Shown: one piece after another, positions 33,599-45,300 of the stretch
Layout: each line of letters begins with the position of its first letter
Position numbering within the stretch: position 1 is the first letter of the stretch
Assembly: GCA_010279815.1 (NCBI GenBank)
Contig: QEOQ01000493.1
Location: 352,899-416,898 of the forward strand
Length of the DNA stretch: 64,000 bases
Reading direction: 5' to 3'
Origin: Brachionus plicatilis
Lineage: Eukaryota > Rotifera > Eurotatoria > Ploima > Brachionidae
Program-made: the position numbers and the translations under genes
The notes under the pieces: model-generated
Seen by the model: the letters and a program-made list of their open reading frames with translations, nothing else
Database searches by the model: none
Told to the model about the DNA's origin: nothing

Positions 33599-33839
33599 GC
33601 GGTCGCGACCTTAGGTGGCATGTCGTTTTTGAAATACCCGCTGTATGTGTATAATTTTAGTAGGAAAATTAATGTGACTTTTAAGCAACTATGAATTTTA
33701 TCAAAGTGAGCTTTTTTTCTTTTTCTTTTAAGTCGAAATAAAAGTTGATATAGTCGACTTTTCAAATTTAAAGTTAATACTATTTTCCATGTAAACATTT
33801 AGACATTAAAAACAAACCGCAACTTCTTTCATTTAAATC

Positions 33840-33930
33840 TTTCCTCAGTTGAAAGAGAAATAAAATAAATAATTTATTTATCCCTGCTTGTGTCATCCAT
33901 TTATTGGCACCACATAATTGGTGGCAGCGG
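33840..33930 (+). mobile_element. Possible 3' end of an LTR with a primer-binding-like site
   Basis: A stretch ending ATTTATTGGCACCACA is followed by TAATTGGTGGCAGCGG. The TGGTGGCAGCGG word resembles a tRNA-complementary primer-binding site just after a 5' LTR of Gypsy-type elements. The matching gag-protease remnant begins 2.4 kb downstream, beyond the Tc1 and MITE insertions. This is speculative because no second LTR was found. Confidence 0.3.
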
Positions 33931-33953
33931 TAGTTGCAACCAAAAAGCAAAAA

Positions 33954-34992
33954 ATGTCGAGAAAATGTATGATTACAACAAAGCGTAATTATGAGAAGAC
34001 ATCCGTGGTCAAAGAATTCCCAAGGTCTGGTAGACCCCGAAAGCTTACCAGTCTAGATGAGTCGTACATTTTTAAAAAGGTCAGAATCAATCCTACAACA
34101 AGCTATAGACAGCTAGCCTCTGATTTTAGTTCTAAATTTCCAAATGTTACTGTTAGTAAAGACACTATATGAAAAGTTATATGTATTAAACAAAAAAATA
34201 CAGTCGTATACTGCAATAAAAACACCTCTTTTGACTGTATTGGATCGATCGAAAAGGCTCAAATGGTGAAAAGAACGACAAAGATGGACTGTTAATGACT
34301 GGTCAAAAGTTGTTTTTAGTGACGAGTCTAATTTCGAAGTATTAAACAGAAAATCTAGAGTGTTTGTAAAATGTTTTGCAAACGAAAAGTATCACCCCAA
34401 GTTTTGTTTACCAAAGTTACAAAATGGTGGAGGTTCGGTTGGTATTTGGGGATGTATTAATTATAAAGGTACTGGATGCTGTTCCATTTATACAGGCAGA
34501 ATTAATCAATTTGTGTACATGGACACTCTAGAAAATAACTTATTACCATCAGCCGAGATATTTTTTGATCAGAGTCAAGACTGGATTTTTCAGCAGGATG
34601 GCGCTAGTGCACAAACTGCACATTCCGTTCGAGATAGGTTTCAAGAAAAACAAATAACAGTTCTCCCCTGGTGCCCAAGATCACCTGATCTCAATCCAAT
34701 AGAGAATTTATGGTAATATATTGACCACAAAATGGTCAATACAAAAATTACGTCAGTAGAGCATTTAAAAAGCGTTCCTTTTGATGAATGGTTGAAAGTT
34801 CCAAGTCATATAGTCAATAGCATGATTGATTCTATGCCAAAAAGTGTGGCTGAGTGTATTAAAGCTAAGGGCGACCATTTTAAATGTTCAAAAATATTAT
34901 GTTCTAAATTTTGTAGGCATTTTTTTTTGTTAAAAAATTTAAATCCTTATTTTTTTGCGGTTTTTTTACTTCGATTTTTTTTTCTTTCCTAG
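33954..34992 (+). pseudogene. Tc1/mariner transposase pseudogene (DD34E)
   Basis: Tc1 transposases cut and paste DNA with a DDE catalytic triad. Recognisable parts, in order: the linker RSGRPRKLT after the first DNA-binding helices, the second helix-turn-helix (NPTTSYRQLASDFSSKFP), WSKVVFSDESNF with the first Asp, WIFQQDGASAQTAHS with the second Asp, and CPRSPDLNPIENLW with the Glu. Exactly 34 residues lie between the second Asp and the Glu. The gene is dead. A one-base shift in an A-run near 34195 changes frame. Stops interrupt it at 34170 (TGA), 34267 (TGA) and 34714 (TAA), and the first DNA-binding helices are missing at the 5' end. Terminal inverted repeats were not found. Confidence 0.88.
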
Positions 34993-35099
34993 TTTTTGTA
35001 CTTTTCCGATAAAAAAATTTTTTTTAAATAAATTTCAAAAGAAAATATCTTTTTAATCTTTTATTTAGCCGCACGGTTTTCAAGGAACAAACCTTGCAT

Positions 35100-35519
35100 A
35101 AAAAAAATTTAAATGTTCTAAATTTTCTATACATACTGTATTTACCGATTTTTTCCGTCTTTCATATTTAATGATGCTACATCAAATTCAAAGTTTAATT
35201 TTTAATCCTTTATTTATCATTATTTTATTAATTTTACAAAGTCCAAAGCTTTTAATCAATTAACAATAAGTTTACAGTTATCTTTGTCTTCACAAATTTG
35301 CCGTTGTGTACTTCTTATTAAAGCCTTCTTGGCTAGTTATTTTGTTTTGCTTTTTTGAACACGGTTAGCTTGAGTTGTTGAATGTGTCTCAATTACACCA
35401 AAGTTTGTCATTGTCCAGATTCCATTCATATTTGACCATTTTCCAAAGCTAAGCGGATCGTGAAATAGCTATTTCTCTATTAAGTTGGATTAATCTTTGA
35501 AAAAATTAATTCAACAAAT
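35100..35519. other. Unassigned DNA between Tc1 and MITE
   Basis: A minus-strand stretch at about 35345-35460 stays open for some 36 codons (SFGKWSNMNGIWTMTNFGVI). It looks more protein-like than the background but matches nothing I recognise; it may be retroelement coding debris. Confidence 0.25.
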
Positions 35520-35851
35520 CAGAGTTGTTTAAAAGTCACAAGTCTTAACTCAAGTCAAAGTCTTGACTTTGACTTGTTGGAAAAAATTTAAAAAGTAAAA
35601 GTCTTGACTTTGTAACTTTAAAGTTTTTATAAATTTATTTAAAGAAATTAATTATTGATTAAGAAATTTTATTAAATAAAAAATATTTTCATTTCATATA
35701 TTTTATTAAAATTAAGTAATTAAGAATTTTAGGAATTTTTTATTTAACTTAAAGATAACTTTTATTTAAAAAATCAAGTAAAAGTCAAGACTTATATTTT
35801 TTAAATTAATGACTTTTTGAGACTTTTTTTCGTGACTTTTGTACAAGTCTG
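35520..35851. mobile_element. hAT-like MITE, second complete copy (family B)
   Basis: It starts CAGAGTTGTTTAAAAGTCAC and ends CTTTTGTACAAGTCTG. It is flanked by the identical 8-mer CAACAAAT on both sides (35512-35519 and 35852-35859). The ends match the copy at 31689, while the interior is different and richer in A/T. It is 332 bp long and non-coding. Further AAGTCAAAGTCAC words at 35930-36200 suggest another eroded copy immediately downstream. Confidence 0.85.
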
Positions 35852-36385
35852 CAACAAATTAATTGTCTAATTTATCAGAAAAAAGGAAGGTATTTTTTTT
35901 TAAAAGATAATTATCGATGTATTTTAGCAAAGTCACAAATTTAAGTCAAAGTCACTAAAGTCAATTTTTTACTCGACTTAAAAAATCTTGTCAAGTTAAA
36001 TCAAGGCATTTTTAAGACAATGCTAACATTTTAATTTTTACTGTTAAAAGCAATCATGATTGCAGCCACATGAATTTTTGATCGACAGGAAAGAAAAAAT
36101 AAATAAAATTTCTAGGATTGCTATCATTAAATAAAATAAGATTAACTTGTAAAAAAATTTTAGTCAGTGACTTTACTCTGCTTTAAGACTTACAAAAAAC
36201 TCTGATTTTGACGAATCTTATCAGAAATTGAGTATATATAGCAAATAGCCAATAAATGACGAAGTTATTAAAATGTTTATTATGCATGTTTATTAGAAAA
36301 AAAATATAATCCTGGTTTAGAAAAATAAATGACTTACTTTCTTTTCGTAAAAAGAGACAAATTATGGAAAGTTATTTATAAGCAC

Positions 36386-37340
36386 TGATGAACCCCTGAC
36401 AGGAAACGAGACGCTGTAGAGGAATGGTCTAATCAATTCGATACAAAAGCATACGCAAATGAGTGGTCAGGATAAGAAAAAGGAAGAAAATTGCTTGTAT
36501 GGTTAAAAAAAAAAGCTCTTAATATATGGAACGATTTGAAGCAGATAAATAAACATTACTATGAAAAAGTGAGAAAAATGGTAATAGATGGATAGATCAA
36601 TAATATAGTGTATCTCCAGAAAATTTTTAACAGAACTCAGAAAAAGGGCAAAACAGTTGATTACTCAAGGACTTGAAAAAAATCTTATAACAAAGCATTT
36701 AAAGCTAGCGAAGACGACAACAAAGCATTATTGCGTTTCAGGATAGAGTTTATTCCAGAAATTCAAAGTATCATGTGTACAACGGAGTCAAAAAATTACG
36801 ATGAAGCCGTAGAATAGGCGAACCAAATTGAGAGATCGCTAGAGTTAAAAATTGGAACAATCTCTAATAATCGAGGAGAAAATTTTCAGGGTTATTTTCA
36901 GCTTAAAGGAATTTGCGAGTCAAAGGATTATACAACAATAAAAACTGCAGGACTAAGAAATAGAGACTCTTCTCCATTTCGAAATAGGAGAAATCTTAAA
37001 GGAAAACAAAGATTTCAAGATGGTTGCGATAACCAGTCTAAATTGTCACATCAATACTACAAATGTCAAAGACTTGAACATTTAGTTATGAAATGTGATT
37101 TTAAAATACATAAACAAGACTTAAGCTCTAGGATACTCAAAGTACTGGAAAATTATTACTCAAAGGTAAAATACAGCTAATTACGTAAAAATCAAAATAA
37201 ATTGCAAAAATATTAATCCAGCAATAGATAGAAGCGCGACTAAGACGATGATAAATTCATCGTTGGCCCGATTAATTAAAGCAAATCCATTACATAATAA
37301 TAGTGGTAACAAATGGAGGAAAACTAGTATCAAAAGGTGA
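36386..37340 (+). pseudogene. Gypsy-like retrotransposon gag-protease remnant
   Basis: A broken frame contains, in order, features of a Gypsy-type Gag: VEEWSNQFDTKAYANEWSG, KALNIWNDL, IFNRTQKKGKTVDY and LLRFRIEFIPEIQ. Next comes a basic stretch and a degenerate zinc knuckle (YYKCQRLEHLVMKC, with the first Cys replaced by Tyr). About 100 bp further on is a decayed retropepsin-like segment, NINPAIDRSATKTMINSSLA, in which the catalytic D-T/S-G-A is now D-R-S-A. Several in-frame stops are present (for example near 36474 and 36815). Reverse transcriptase and integrase are absent. It is a dead fragment, possibly belonging with the LTR-like end at 33840-33930. Confidence 0.65.
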
Positions 37341-37530
37341 AATATTTTCTTGAATATGTTTTGGGAGTCATTCAATTATACAAAAATGCTAGGGTTAGGG
37401 TAAATAATTTAGCTTTGGATATACTAATTTAGCTTTTGGTCTTTTAAAATTTGCTAGGAAATTTGAAAAAAAAATTCTTGGTTCAACATTTTTGTGCAAT
37501 CAGAAATTTTGATAAAAAAGAAAACATCAT

Positions 37531-38243
37531 GAATACTTTACAGCAGCCTGGAATCCTTTGCAAAAGAAAGACATTAAAAGGCTGGAAAAGATCCAACGTA
37601 GAGCTACCAAACTAGTGCCTGGTCTCAGAAATCTCAATTATTTCTCAAGATTAGCAAAAATTGGTATTCCTACGCTTGAAAGTAGAAGGAAAAGAGGTGA
37701 TGCAATCCAACTATTCAAAATTGTCAGTAAACAGAGCACTGTTCACCTGCATGCCTTCGCAGATTCAAGCCAAACTCCTAAAATCAATCACTCATCGATG
37801 AATCTACGTAAAAAACCAAGACTCAGGAAGCAACTTTGCTTGTCAAAACCTAGAGAAAACTTCTTCACGAACAGAGTAGCTTCGTTATGGAACGAGCTAC
37901 CGGACACTGTAGTTTCTGCAAAATCAACAAATGCATTCAAAGACAAGTTTGACAAATTCAGATCCCAGCAATTGGCGGCTAATGATACTACTATAGTCGA
38001 ATAACCCATTGGTTATTCTTCTTCATCTGATTCTAATATCAGATTGTAGTCTCTCCTTCATATCATATCATACAACTAACGAAAAGATAGCATTCATAAT
38101 TTCAAAATATTTTAATTCAAACAGATTTTCTATATTCATAATTTTTTGAATTTGTCAGTCAAGCATCACTTATTCTTAATTTTTGATTTTACCCTTTCAA
38201 CTCTCTGTCTTTAAGGCGTATATCAAATAAATAATAATAAACA
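37531..38243 (+). mobile_element. 5'-truncated LINE, last part of reverse transcriptase and 3' tail
   Basis: The frame opens at 37531 and contains WNPLQKKDIKRLEKIQRRAT, KLVPGLRNLNYFSRLAKIGI and PTLESRRKRGD, then FFTNRVASLWNELPDTVVSA before a TAA at about 38002. This is the characteristic C-terminal region after the polymerase domain of CR1/Jockey-type LINEs. A 3' tail follows to an AAATAAATAATAATAA end near 38240. It is a different family from the minus-strand LINEs near 21 and 26 kb. The frame is intact over 150 codons, so insertion may be fairly recent. Confidence 0.8.
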
Positions 38244-38904
38244 ATTCTGAATGAGAAAAATTTATGCTTTTTTTAATAAAATTATTAAATTTATAAATAC
38301 AATTTTTTAAAATTTTTATTTTGAATCAAATGGAAGTCATTTGGAACTTGTTTAAAAAAAATATTTTCACCAAAAAAAAAATGATAAAAATAAAAGCAAA
38401 AATTTAACTGTGTAACCAGACCTTTAAAACTTTATACATTGGTTAATCTATAAATAAAATATCTTTTTTTCCAAAATAAAATAATTAATAAATTTGAAAA
38501 AATGGACTAGTTGTAACTATGAGCTAACTTAGCTGGAAAATGATTCTAAAAAAGCCTTTAAAATTTTTTTTTGTATTAGGACTCTATTTGCATTATTATA
38601 TTTGACGATAAATCCTGATCCAATTCTTATTCTATTTTTCAAATTAATTTTCCTAAATCAAAAAACATTGTCAGTTTAAAACATAATCAAGATCAATATT
38701 TTTCCGAGATTGCAACTTAGGATAAAATTCCAAATTTTTATCAAAAAACTTTAAAGATCGACAATGCTAAATGATTTAAACTGATTGAATAAGTAATTGA
38801 ATCAATCATGCAGTTTTCCATCAAATTATAATTTTTTTTTAAATAGAAAATAAAAAAAATAGATTCTTAAACAAAAAAATTTTCCAGGTACATAACTCAA
38901 TATT
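38244..38904. other. 3' flank of MOB2
   Basis: This is AT-rich DNA between the LINE tail and the MOB2 stop codon (minus strand). It should hold the MOB2 3' UTR. No other feature was seen. Confidence 0.4.
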
Positions 38905-41900
38905 TTACGCCATTAGATTGAAATTTAACTTTTTTTTAAAAAAAGAAAATCCACTTGATGATGACGATTGAGTCGCATTGTGAATGTTGGGAGTTGGCTG
39001 ATTCAACAATAATTGCTGTTGTTGAATAGAACAATCTATAAATTTATTGACCATACTTTTATTCAAAGCATCCATTACATCCAAGTCTTTATCATCTACA
39101 GTATTGAATTTTTTTGCAAACAAATAAAAATGAAAATAAATACTGTTAATAAACGAGTTAAGCTTTAAATGTACCAATTCTTTGTAATGACTGTGATACA
39201 TGTGAGCCAGTATGTGAAATAAATACTTGTGTATTCGCTTGACGAGGCTCTCAAAATTAGATGGAAATTGATGCCCATGTTGAATCGGGAATAGTGATTC
39301 ATCGCTTGTTATCTTCGAAATGTGTGTTAAACTTGTATCGATATATTGAGATGCTGAATATTTTAGTTTTTTTCCTTTTTCATCTAACCAGAAAAATTGG
39401 CTATTATTAGGGCCGCTCATGTTCGAACAAGACCGCAAAGTACATTGCTCCGCAATTGCACCGAACAATACATTTATTTGATCGAAGAACATTTTCGCTT
39501 TATTTAAATATTTTATTTGATAGGAAAAAAAAATTATCATTTAATCTTCATTTATAAATAATTTTAAGAAATTGTTGCTTTTTAAAATCCCTTAAAAATA
39601 TTGTTCTAATTGTAAGTGAATAAAGAAAATTATTAACTGTGGCAGATTTAAAAATTTTAAGTTTTACTATAAAACAAAATTTAAGCTTTATTGAGAGTGC
39701 AATTTTTTTCTTGCTACCTTTATTTTTTGCTTATTTTTTAAGCTAACCAAAAGCAGCTGAGGGAGACCCTTTTAATAAAAAAATAAAATATTTTTCGCTT
39801 TATTTTTAGAAAAAATAAAAAATTATTAGAAAAATGCTGAGTCGAAATGAACATTACACTTATAGAGGTCTAAATTAGGTAGGTATCTTATTTAATCATG
39901 TTATGTTATGTGAAAAATCAAGTTAAACTATATTAGATATTTTTTTTTGCTTATTTTTTTTTTAATTCTTTTATATTTGTTGATCGAAATGTGACAAAAA
40001 AATATTTCAATTAAAATTTATGGGAACGAAAATTTCAGTTTTTTTATTTTTTTACTATAATTTTTGTATTCATTTTTCACATTGCCAAATAAGCTAGATA
40101 TTGATCAACGAAAAATTTTTCTCTCAATTTAAAAATAAATGCAGCTAAACTTTTACTAAAAACTTTTAATATTATTAAAAATTGATATTATAAAATCAAA
40201 ACCCTAAGGTTAAACACCACATCAAATATGTAAAATTTAGAGATTAAATGATTTCCAAAAAATTAAAAAAAAAGTTAATTCTATATTTACTATTATAAGC
40301 AAGCCATTCATTGTGGTCGATTGACTGCTGTAATTTTGTCAATTTTGTCAAATCGTTAGGATCAACACAAGCTAATTTGAGATTACTGTCATCCAAATAG
40401 CTCAAGGAAGTTATTCTATCGCCATTATTAGATTTAGCGCTGCTAATAGGTGTTAGAGTTGTGGCTGAACTAGTTCCATTCTGAACCGGGGTGTTCATAT
40501 TAGGTGATAAAAATACCGATGTGGACATAGTATGCGACACGAACTGAGGTTGCTGTACGATCGGAGTTGTAGATTGGTAATTGTTAGAAGATGATGTGTA
40601 ATTTAGAGCCTTGTTGTTATTTGTCATAAGCATATCCTCCTGGTCCCAATGAGGACTATTCTGGGCGTTCAGACAAGTTTTGCTCAAAATATCAATTTGA
40701 TTTGCTCCACTATCTGTATCGGTGCTTGTCGAGCTACTGTTGCTTATTGTCCGAATGCTGCTATTGTTAGATGTATTAAGAGATGAGTTGGTAGACAGGA
40801 CACTTGACTCCAAATTTAGTCTGCTTTTTTTGTCGAATGGCAAGGTGGCGAGTTTAGGGTTGCTTTTTGGCGGTGACTGATTTAAATCGAGAGATTTGAA
40901 ATTATCATTCAAAGCATTCGCGATTTTGGACTCTTTTTTAGGCTTCAAAATGCCTGGTATGTTATTCGAATTTTTTGTCTCTTTATTTATAAAAGGTAAG
41001 CTAATTTGACTCTTTAACTTATTTCTTATCGATTTGGGCGAAATTTCTTCATCAGTCGGGTCCTCGGATTGGCTCTGCTCTTTTCTTAGGTGCTTTTCGA
41101 TGTGCTTTGTATAATAGGCTACAAAAATAAAAACATGGTTAGAAAGTGACGCAGTGGTGCGCATAAAACAAGATACAACTCTGTATTTTAATTAAATATT
41201 TAAATTAATTCATCAATGTGAAAGTAAACTTAAGAAGAATTTTCTTCAAGATTATGATGGAAGATGAAGCAACTTGCTATCGAATTTTAAATTAAGTTGC
41301 GTAAGTATTTTTTAGATTTTGAATCATTCATTAATCATTTTTTGTGTTATAATGGTGCGAGTTGTAAAAGCGATAAATTTTGTCTATTAATTTTTTTGGA
41401 AGGCAAAAAATTAACAAATTTAAGTTCTCACCAAGAATTTCCTTAGTGATTTGTAAGCGATTTGAAGATTTCATTAGTTAGAACATAATTATTTATAATA
41501 GCTATTTTTTTCTTTCTCAAGTTCCTAATCGATTTTTATTAAAATTAGCTTTTTAAATTAGGCTTTTTGGAAAAAAATTATTTAAATCCGAAAAAAGTCT
41601 TGAGAAAAAAGAAAAAAATTATTAATAAATTAACTTTTTTTCCAATACTTAAATAAAATTTTTTTGGTTACTTTTTTAGGAAAAATGAAGACAAAATTGT
41701 AAAACGACTGCTAAAAAATTAAAGAAACTAAAATAAAAAATGATCGAACTTAGCTAAATATTAACAACTTTATTTTTGGAAAAAAATAAAATTTCTAGAC
41801 CGATTAGAAAATATTTAAACCTCATTTTTCTGTGTTTTAAATTAAAATTATCTTAATTTTAAAAAAATTTTAAGCAATTTTTAACTAGATGACTGAGCGC

Positions 41901-42312
41901 TAAATAAATTATGGTTCAACACTGGCCTTACAGCCACTGAGAAATGCCTTAGTAGACACAAATATCTAAATCGATTATGCATCATCATTTAATTATTAAA
42001 ATAAATTTAAAAAAATTTGAATCCGAACAAATTTAACAATTAAGCTGATACAACTTCATTTAATTTTAAATTAAAAAAATTACCATTTAAAGGATTCGAA
42101 AAATTTGGTGATTCTTGGTCGTAATTTGTTTCTATATCTTCGTCAGATTTGTCTCTTTTGCGGCTTTTTCTGCTTAAAATAAAAATTTTAAATCAAAATA
42201 TTTACACTCATCAATTTGGAAGCATTTTGGGACCAGGTAAATTATCTTACTTTTTAAATTTAGAATGTTTTGGACAATTAAAATAGATTCCTAGCCGCTT
42301 AAACGTGTCCAT
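38905..42312 (-). CDS. MOB2: MOB2 kinase activator with large internal insertion, 4 exons
   Basis: MOB2 binds and regulates NDR/LATS-type kinases (Hippo-related signalling, cell morphology). Minus-strand exons: 42312-42251, 42169-42084, 41118-40291, 39497-38905; all phases agree, giving 522 aa. The core begins KLQQSIDHNEWLAYN and crosses the last intron to TKMFFDQINVLFG. The zinc site is visible as EQCTLRSC (C-x4-C) and HILAHMYHSHYKEL (two His). The other core hallmarks, FFWLDEKGKK and FPIQHGHQFPSNFESLVKRI, are present. Between the short N-terminus (MDTFKRLGIYFNCPKHSKFK) and the core lies an insertion of about 240 residues rich in Ser, Thr, Asn and Lys. It has no domain I recognise. Typical MOB2 is about 220-270 aa, though long N-terminal forms occur in insects. 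Confidence 0.88.
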
Positions 42313-45300
42313 AATCGTTTCTAATAACTAAAGTACAAAATGATTTCAAGACGGCTAAATAAAATATCTTAGTCCTATATTTATGTAAATTATACCCAAA
42401 TGTCTATATTAAGAATAAAACTAGGATAATTAATTTGATTTAAATTTTTTAAATTTAAAATTGGTCTTGAAGAGAATAAATTTAACTCAAACAAAAAAAA
42501 TCTCGGATAAAAATAAACTATGATTGACGACCAGTTTTCAACTTAATATGAGGGAAGACTGCCTTTCCTAAAATTCTTGGAAATTAGTGAGATAGCAAAA
42601 TTTAATTTATTGCGAAATTCCTTTTTTCTAAACAAACATCAAATGGAACTTTGGTTTGAATAAAAAATGGTTGCGTAATTTAAAAAAGAATTGATTAATT
42701 TTGATTTACCTGAATGTTAAAAGTATATTCATATTTTGGGCTTGTATTGACCGCCGAGTTTAATAAATAATTAAATTTCTAAAAAAGACAAAATTAAAAT
42801 GAATCTTTTTCTATTTAAATGACATTTCTAAAAAAGTTTAAATAATAAAGCATTTCTGAAAGCTAGACTCTAAATATAAAGGTGAACATCGTATGATTCG
42901 TGAGCACCAAAATTATTAATTGTCTTTAAAGTTGTAAGATAAATTTTCCCATCTCTTTTTCTGTAATTCATAATATTTTCAAATTTCTCAACATTCTTTT
43001 TATTTCAAAATAAAAATGAAAAACGAAATTTATTTTTTATTTCCAAATTTAATTCAATTTAGCTTTCATATTTTTGAAATGTGTCTTGTATAAAGTAATT
43101 AAATACTGAACAAGGGTGTATGTGCCTGAGCACATTATGATAAATTTTCTTTTTTAAATTTAGCATTTTTGAATTGTTATTTTTTGAATGGTATAATTGG
43201 TGGTGGTTAAACTTATCTTGAATAGGAAAAAAAAACAATTAAATTTGAGTGCTTTTAATTTTCCGAAGTTTTATCAGGTTAACAAATGCTCAATAAAATT
43301 AAAAGTAATTATAAAATGACAATGGTCTTAATACTCCCAAACTCTCCAACTACTAGGTCTTCTTTTTATGAAAAATTCTGTGTAGAAAAAATTTTAGATT
43401 TGATATTTATTCCAAAAAATTTAAACAAAAGCTTATGAATATAATTATTCTTTGGTCATATTTGATTTTTTTAAAAATTAACTCCAGTTCAAAGTTTTTA
43501 CTCACAAACCGAATAAATATTCTATGATCGATGATTTCTGATATTTAGTTATTATCAAACAATGTTCTAATTTTTTCCAAGAAATATAAATATTTTATGA
43601 AAAAAATTGCCTATTCTTCAAACAAAAAGAATGAAAACTTGTTCTTACCTAGGAATTTACAGCGTCGATAAAAAAGGCTTTATGGCAGACTAATAGAATA
43701 ATTTTTTGTTATCTTGAACAAGATAATTCAGACTTTAAATGTTGAGAAATTACGTTTTATTAATTTTCTTATTCAGTATTTAAATTAAAGCTTTTGAAAA
43801 TATTATTAAAATAATTAAGAACTGTTTTTTTTTCCTCAAAAAACAATGGAAAATAGATTATTTTGTTTATTTCTCCTTAAAGCTAAATCCAATACCTTTT
43901 TTAATTAAAATTGAAGCTAAAATCTGTATCTAAAATTATAAATCGTAAAAGATTATCCTAAAAGATGTTTATTCGAAACTATTTATTTTCTCTTTTATTA
44001 AAGAAAAAAAATTAAATTTAATTTACCATCCGAGTGTAATTTATTTTAGATAAAATTAGAATAAAAAATTTTTACTTTTTTCATTCGAGTTGAAAATTAA
44101 AAATTTTTTTTTTCCAAATTTAAATTAATTATTTGTTTCAAGTTATTATTTACTGATGTGTAAAGATCTTTGGTCTCCAACTTTAGAGCAAAAAAAAATT
44201 TCATCGCTTATCATATCATGTTAGAATTAAAACTATTTTTCTTTCATTTTATTCATCATAAACAAATTCTTTATAAATGTAATTAGATTATTTAAATCTA
44301 ATTTTAACAATGTCAAAACGACCATGAAATTTACTTAGATTTTAATTCAAATTCGTAATGGATTTGAATTATTTAAATTAAAATAATAAAAATCAATTGC
44401 TTTGTTAATGTAATTTTTTGAATATAAATGTAAAATTTTATTATTATGTATAGCCAAATAAAATTTTGGGCTCAATTCACGGATAGAGAAATGTGAGTAG
44501 AGACAGAAATTATATAATTATTATAGGTGTGGCATTTTGTTCCAAATTCGAGAGACAAAAATAGATAAAATCAAACTTACCTTTGTTACAGTGACGAAAT
44601 TTCTAACAAATTTTCTTTTCTATTATTATCGTTCGACGCTACTAATAAAAAACAAGATACTCTCTAAAAATAAAAAATAAAAAACGAAATAAGTAATTTA
44701 TATCGGATCAATTTTTATTTATTCATTGCTAGTTTTATTATGTGCATTTTAAGAGCAAAGTTCCACTATCTTAAATTGTCTTAATGAACAAACGCAAATA
44801 AAAAAAACAACAAAAATATATTTAAAATTTTTTTGTAATATCAATGGAAATCATAAAATATTATAATTTTTCATAATGATAAACACTGAATTAAATTATT
44901 GAACGCTTTATGTTGCTTAATGCTCACCGTGTCTGGTCTTTCCAAAGGGCCATCTATATACTTGGTTTATAAATCTCCTATTATCTATTTTGGTATTTGC
45001 TAAAAAAGCGTGCGCGTATGCTTCTTGGCTATGGATTAAGGCTTACATATTAATTAAAAACAAATATTAATTGTCTATAGATCCAATATGCTTCATTAAA
45101 TGGCACATAAAGGAGTTTAACATACAATAACGTCAACATATTTAGCTTGAGCAAGTAATAGCAAATTTTTTTTTATTTATCCTCGGCTCACCGAGTGCTT
45201 TGTCTAAACAAAACTTTAATGAAAAAAGCCAACAACACTTAGACATAGGTTTTAAGTCAGTAGACTTGCAATCGTTAAGCCAGGAATACATAAACAAAGG

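Noticed and set aside
33259..33654. Long overlapping forward frames (131, 112 and 77 aa) across the GC-rich repeat
   Set aside because: They are made by the 67-bp tandem repeat, which avoids stop codons in all frames; no start, domain or splice context supports a protein.
40010..40095. Possible palindromic-MITE end in the MOB2 last intron
   Set aside because: ATTTTTGTATTCATTTTTCACATTGCC resembles the right end of the 5158-5523 element, but similarity is short and one-sided in AT-rich DNA.
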